Origin: Floccularia luteovirens
Taxonomy: Eukaryota > Basidiomycota > Agaricomycetes > Agaricales > Squamanitaceae
NCBI GenBank assembly: GCA_009739215.1
Contig: VSJF01000002.1
Coordinates: forward strand, 2,604,001 to 2,668,000
Length of the DNA stretch: 64,000 nucleotides
Direction of reading: 5' to 3'
Shown: piece after piece, positions 61,497 to 64,000 of the stretch
Layout: every line of letters starts with the position of its first letter
Numbering within the stretch: the stretch's first letter is position 1
Translations under genes and position numbers: made by a program
The notes under the pieces: model-generated
What the model was told of the DNA's origin: nothing
The model's database searches: none
What the model saw: the letters and a program-made list of their open reading frames with translations, nothing else

Positions 61497-62326
61497 ACAT
61501 AATTTAACTTCGAAAATGAATGGCTATTGAATATGTACAGCCCATACTCTGTGCTTCACGCTAACCTTGTTCCTCCAGCTCCACGGTTGGAGCCCTCCTC
61601 AATCGCTTCAATGATGTCGGAATCCACCATTCCATTCAGCAGTACCCAATCAGTGAGCCACTTCATCAAAGAAGGTATATACCAAACACGAATCATGCTG
61701 AGTCGGCAATTCCTACCACAAAATCCAGGAGTTCGAGACTTTTTTACAATAGTTTTGGATTGCGGACATTTCTCGTTGCAATCCATAGCATGTTTGAAGC
61801 TGAATGATGGGTGTGAGTCATTGGTTTGGATACCAATGTGAGTTTGAGTGCAGGCGCTTCTGTCAATCTATTTATATTATGGACGCCTTTTGCTTCTTGT
61901 TTGGAGTTTTCAGATAAGGATATGTGGTGCATTATTTGCATCATTATCACTAGATGATGGATGCAGAATACTTGAACAGGAATTCACATACAGCAAGCGT
62001 TGTATCAGCATATCTGATGATAACTGGTGCCCCTTAATCAAAGCTCCGGTTGGTACATGCATTGCAAAACTAATCAGAATTTTATTAAATCCTTCCCTTT
62101 TTGGATGGGTGGTGATGGAGATGATCAAGAATTTTGAAATTGTAAACATTGCACTGACATTTTGTTGCTCCATTGCCATGAAACGAAGCAAACTGTTCGG
62201 CAACGAATACAAACCCTGAAACTCCACACATACAGTCGCTTTATAATCGAGATGAGTTTGTTGTCACAAAACATATCTCTGCGAGGTATAATTACTTTGC
62301 TTCAAGATCTGTCTGGACCTCTTGAC
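61497..62326. other. Spacer with remnant of surface-protein tail
   Basis: The first 180 bases look like the eroded C-terminal tail of the preceding pseudogene. The rest to 62326 has short open frames on both strands without recognisable features and includes the upstream region of the intact copy. Confidence 0.45.
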
Positions 62327-64000
62327 ATGCCTTCTTTCGACATCACCATTGAGGATAACTCTCCTATACTCAAATATTCACAGAACTGGATGCCAGGGTC
62401 ATCCGTTAATGACTCGCTTGCTGATATGTATGTATAAATCGTACTCTTGAGTACCGATTGAGGTATCGTTCGCTGACAACTTGCATACAGGTATTCGCAA
62501 AGTAGCTTCACAGTGACGAAGGCACAAGGAGAAACCATGTCCTTTGATTTCAATGGGACAAAGATACAGATATTCGGTTCAAGGCGTCCGAATCATGGCC
62601 AATACACTGTGTCCGTGGACGGTCCTGTGGTATCTTCAGCAGTTGGAAATCAAGGCACTGCAAACATATTCCAATCACCGTTGTATGATTCAGGGTCATC
62701 ATTCTCATATGGACATCATAGTGTTGTTTTGACAAACCAGGATACCAACTTTCTGGATGTTGACTACGTATGTCGCTCTATTGTTCAGTGCTTCTTTGTC
62801 CGGGGTTGACACAGATATCTTGTAATTGTGTTGAAGGTTACATGGACTACCAAAGTGGGGGAAGATGACGAAGCACTAATCGTGACCACTATTCAGGACA
62901 CGGATCCTTCATTTGTATACTCGCCAGTCTCGGTGTGGAATGTCAATCCAAAGAACGTTGGTCTATTTCTCGGAAGCTCGGGACAGTAAGTGACAAAAAA
63001 TAAAAGGTTGAACAAATGTTGAAAATTCACAGTGCGACTGCGTCTCCAGGAGCTTCCACTACCTTGACATTTACAGTAAGTTCACAAGAAAATCTTCAGG
63101 GGACCCCAATAAACACAAATTTTCAGGGCAAGGCAACTCGAACTTTTGAGTGACGAAAAATTGACCAGTTGATTGAAGGGGATGCAATCTCGCTGTATGG
63201 GCCGGTGGCACCTGATGGGGCGGCATACTCTGTGCAGTTGGATGGAGGACAGCCAAAGAACTATACCTCGAAAGGGTACACTTTCAGACCCCAATTAATG
63301 CTTTACCACGCTTCCCACCTGGGACCGGGGAGCCACGCAATTCAACTACAGCATCAATCTTTTGGGTCACAAAGCATGTATTTGGCGATTGATTATGCAG
63401 CAATATATACCACCACTACAATTACAGCGACCCCGACGGGACAGTGAGTGTTAGCTTCTATGCCATTTCGGGTAACGATGAAAAGTTCACCTGTATCTAG
63501 GTCTATGAATGGTGCGAGTCACCAGTGAGTCCCGCGTCAAACTCTAGTCAAGCAATTGACATAAGTACTTCCTTCTAGTAAACTGAGTAAAGGTACCATC
63601 GCTGGTATCGTCACCGGTATCGTTGGTGGAATTTTACTTCTAGCAGGTGTTGTTTTCTGGTTCATGAAACGTAAAGGATACATCGCATGCTCCAAGGGGA
63701 ATTCAGGGCAAGAAATAGGAGGTGCCGTTCGACCTTTCATATTACCACAACAAATGCAACAAGATTCTTCAAGTCCAACCACGTATGGTTCACCAACTTT
63801 CATCCATTCTCCAGTTCATCAATCACCAGACTCTGGGCATACACGCACGCTTACTTCAACTCCTTCTGTTGTGCGCTCTGTACATAAAAGAGCAATGAGG
63901 GGTCCATCCATTGGGACAAACATGATGAATGGTGGACCTGGAGGTACCCAGGAGCATTTTGACACTCTTTCCCAAAGAATGGGTCCAACAGTAAGGGATT
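62327..64000 (+). CDS. Two-domain one-span surface protein, 3' end cut by window
   Basis: Starts MPSFDITIEDNSPILKYSQN. Exons end at 62394 or so, then 62492-62768, 62838-62987, and further ones, all phase-consistent. Domain 1: MSFDFNGTKIQIFGSRRPNH then GQYTVSVDG; domain 2: GDAISLYGPVAPDGAAYSVQ then LDGGQPKNY and YLAIDYAAIYTTTT. A short Ser/Thr stalk, one span (GTIAGIVTGIVGGILLLAGV) with the stop signal KRK, and a disordered cytosolic tail follow. It has the same layout as the gene at 12-15 kb but is only distantly similar. The intron before domain 2 uses a distant acceptor (gattgaag, 63178). The tail runs past the right edge, so the length is unknown. Confidence 0.85.

Overview
The window is nuclear DNA of a mushroom-forming basidiomycete (Agaricomycetes). 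Genes are dense, sit on both strands and are split by many short introns of about 49-60 nt, with ctaac/ctgac branch sites. Several proteins belong to families known mainly from this group: DUF6593, F-box-like proteins, and two-domain surface proteins with one membrane span. About 30 protein genes are described; no rRNA, tRNA, CRISPR array or intact transposon was seen.

Layout. 1-8.0 kb: H2A.Z chaperone CHZ1, a DUF6593 protein, gluconate kinase, proteasome alpha-4, a CTR copper transporter and a Yippee-like protein. 8.3-15.3 kb: GARP subunit VPS53 and a large one-span surface protein. 16-24.4 kb: a magnesium-chelatase-like protein, a Zn2Cys6 regulator, ZCCHC9-like zinc-knuckle protein and an aldo/keto reductase. 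25-33 kb: an F-box protein whose last intron has been duplicated in tandem, a HAC1/XBP1-type bZIP with a probable Ire1-spliced intron, and a multi-span membrane protein. 34.7-47 kb: GH16 glucanase, F-box/LRR-like protein with a C-terminal membrane anchor, arginine methyltransferase HMT1, a BRI3-like protein and a gamma-tubulin complex component.

47-55.7 kb looks like a small metabolic neighbourhood: two tandem cyclase-family (PF04199) genes, 3-hydroxyisobutyrate dehydrogenase, carboxymuconolactone decarboxylase and a phytanoyl-CoA-type dioxygenase, interrupted by a PalI/SUR7 membrane protein. 55.8-64 kb holds RNase P subunit RPP21/RPR2, a damaged aldo/keto reductase, a decayed copy of the surface-protein family, and an intact copy running off the right edge.

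Three genome-scale traits stand out. The bZIP gene can only reach its acidic C-terminus if 3n+2 nucleotides are removed between two Ire1-like sites. About seven of roughly 145 introns are best read as GC-AG. At least seven single-base frame breaks fall inside otherwise well conserved genes (three in the ZCCHC9-like gene), which means either consensus errors in this assembly or young pseudogenes. All exon models were made by eye from splice signals and protein-family conservation, without searches or transcript data.
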